Assembly: GCA_021798635.1 (NCBI GenBank) | Contig: JAJZGH010000030.1 | Coordinates: 1 to 25,907 of the forward strand | Direction of reading: 5' to 3' | Length of the DNA stretch: 25,907 bases | Source of the DNA: Planctomycetota bacterium | GTDB lineage: Bacteria; Planctomycetota; Phycisphaerae; WQYP01 | Part shown: one piece after another, positions 25,321-25,907 of the stretch | How the letters are laid out: every line of letters begins with the position of its first letter | Numbering within the stretch: position 1 is the stretch's first letter | Position numbers and translations under genes: made by a program | The notes under the pieces: generated by a model | What the model saw: the letters and a program-made list of their open reading frames with translations, nothing else | Told to the model about the DNA's origin: nothing | Database searches by the model: none

Positions 25321-25629
25321 ATGAATTCAGCGCCTCTGCATCCGGTTGAAGCCTCACCGCAAACCGACCCTCTGTTAGCCTGGCTGAACCGTGTCGTCAT
25401 TCTCGACACCATGGGTCCTTTTATATATATCGGCACTTTAAGCGAAATTCATGGACATGTCCTGATTCTCACGGCGGCGGATGTCCATGATTCAACGGAT
25501 AGCTCCTCCACCAAGGAATATTATATCGCCCGCAGCCGAGAGCTTGGTGTCCATCCCAACCGTGATATTGTAGCCGTACAGCGCCGGCACGTCGTGTCTA
25601 TAAGCCCACTGGACGCCGTGCAGATATAA
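25321..25629 (+). CDS. Small conserved planctomycete-type protein of unknown function
   Basis: 102 aa. ATG 25321 is chosen because AAGGAAAG lies five to six bases upstream; a GTG two codons earlier is less likely. The sequence pattern, a hydrophobic strand pair (RVVILDTMGPFIYIGTL, HGHVLILTAADVHD) followed by TKEYYI and a PNRDIVAV-type strand, fits a small all-beta Sm-like fold. It resembles a small protein I recall as widespread in planctomycetes, but I cannot name a family. It is cytoplasmic, with no signal or membrane segment. It is divergent from the TPR protein gene. Confidence 0.7.
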   Translation: MNSAPLHPVEASPQTDPLLAWLNRVVILDTMGPFIYIGTLSEIHGHVLILTAADVHDSTDSSSTKEYYIARSRELGVHPNRDIVAVQRRHVVSISPLDAVQI

Positions 25630-25704
25630 GCCGGTCGTGCCGGTGGGAGAAAACACGGCGTGATCCCACTGCATTCCGATTCGAACTCAACGCTGCCGCA
25701 TTGA
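25623..25704 (+). repeat. Direct repeat, copy 1
   Basis: Starts GATATAAGCCGGT (25623-25635), overlapping the last codons of the small conserved gene, and ends with a 24-bp block (25681-25704) identical to 25851-25874. The middle is diverged. Confidence 0.7.
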
Positions 25705-25738
25705 CCTACTGACGGGTCAAGCTTGGATGCGAAATTGA

Positions 25739-25791
25739 AAAAAAAGGTGTCAGGTACCTTTTTCAAATAAAGGTACCTGACACCTTTTTTT
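25739..25791. repeat. Perfect palindrome on GGTGTCAGGTACC (REP-like)
   Basis: A 23-bp perfect stem, 25739-25761 and 25769-25791, with loop TTCAAAT. Each arm holds A7-GGTGTCAGGTACC-TTT or its complement. Repeats of this kind are associated in many bacteria with IS200-like REP transposases (RAYT), from memory. It ends in T7, so it could also terminate transcription. Confidence 0.85.
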
Positions 25792-25793
25792 CG

Positions 25794-25874
25794 GATATAA
25801 GCCGGTTGCGACGGGCGAAAGGGTGTCGTGCGGTTCAATCATATCCCGCATCGAACTCAACGCTGCCGCATTGA
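25794..25874 (+). repeat. Direct repeat, copy 2
   Basis: GATATAAGCCGGT recurs at 25794-25806 and the identical 24-bp end block at 25851-25874, about 170 bp from copy 1. The pair flanks the palindrome at 25739-25791. Confidence 0.7.
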
Positions 25875-25907
25875 GCTAACCGCGTGCATTTTGAACGATG
25901 GCTCTGC

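Noticed and set aside
25851..25880. tRNA-like sequence on the minus strand (TAGCTCAATGCGGCAG resembles a D arm)
   Set aside because: No acceptor stem, anticodon arm or T arm can be assembled around it, and the block recurs as part of a direct repeat.

Overview
The window looks like a chromosomal piece of a planctomycete, probably of the class Phycisphaerae. I infer this from a secreted protein with two DUF4159-type halves, a small conserved protein of the kind common in planctomycetes (25321-25629), a secreted TPR protein with an unusual haem-like motif, RHS proteins carrying a GPGxDGIWFTDDD segment, and spacers full of GGTTACR and CGCGGATNN repeats. No rRNA, confident tRNA, CRISPR array or transposase gene is visible.

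Region 1 (1-11050) is an accessory island of RHS/YD-repeat cassettes. Three long RHS reading frames (1119-3647, 4920-7772, 8294-9700) share a core but have different C-terminal tips. Each is followed by a gene for a membrane protein (3644-4846, 7795-8148, 10066-10461). A fourth small membrane-protein gene (567-905) lies just before an RHS remnant. None of the RHS frames has a signal peptide or a complete N-terminal half, so they look like displaced ('orphan') C-terminal modules. The island carries unusual small structures: a 278-bp element with about 30-bp terminal inverted repeats that splits one RHS frame and supplies its new start; a twice-used promoter/leader/start-codon module (263-349 and 8227-8313); and several in-frame, hairpin-rich insertions in the conserved RHS core, one of them a 92-bp block identical in two cassettes.

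Region 2 (11050-11920) holds a possible 55-aa gene and, on the minus strand, a VapC-type PIN toxin gene overlapping a small putative antitoxin gene.

Region 3 (12000-25630) is mostly ordinary chromosome: gapA with its own promoter and a strong terminator; a FabZ-like dehydratase; a Tat-type secreted protein with two DUF4159-like halves (minus strand); a membrane-anchored GYF-like protein with a cut-off C-terminal beta-sandwich domain; an RhlE-type DEAD-box helicase (minus strand); then a probable operon of a secreted GH2 glycosidase, a ROK sugar kinase and formyl-THF deformylase (purU). It ends with the TPR/haem-like protein (minus strand) and the small conserved protein.

Region 4 (25623-25907) is non-coding. 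It contains an approximately 80-bp direct repeat in two copies flanking a perfect 23-bp-stem palindrome built on GGTGTCAGGTACC, which resembles REP/RAYT-type repeats.
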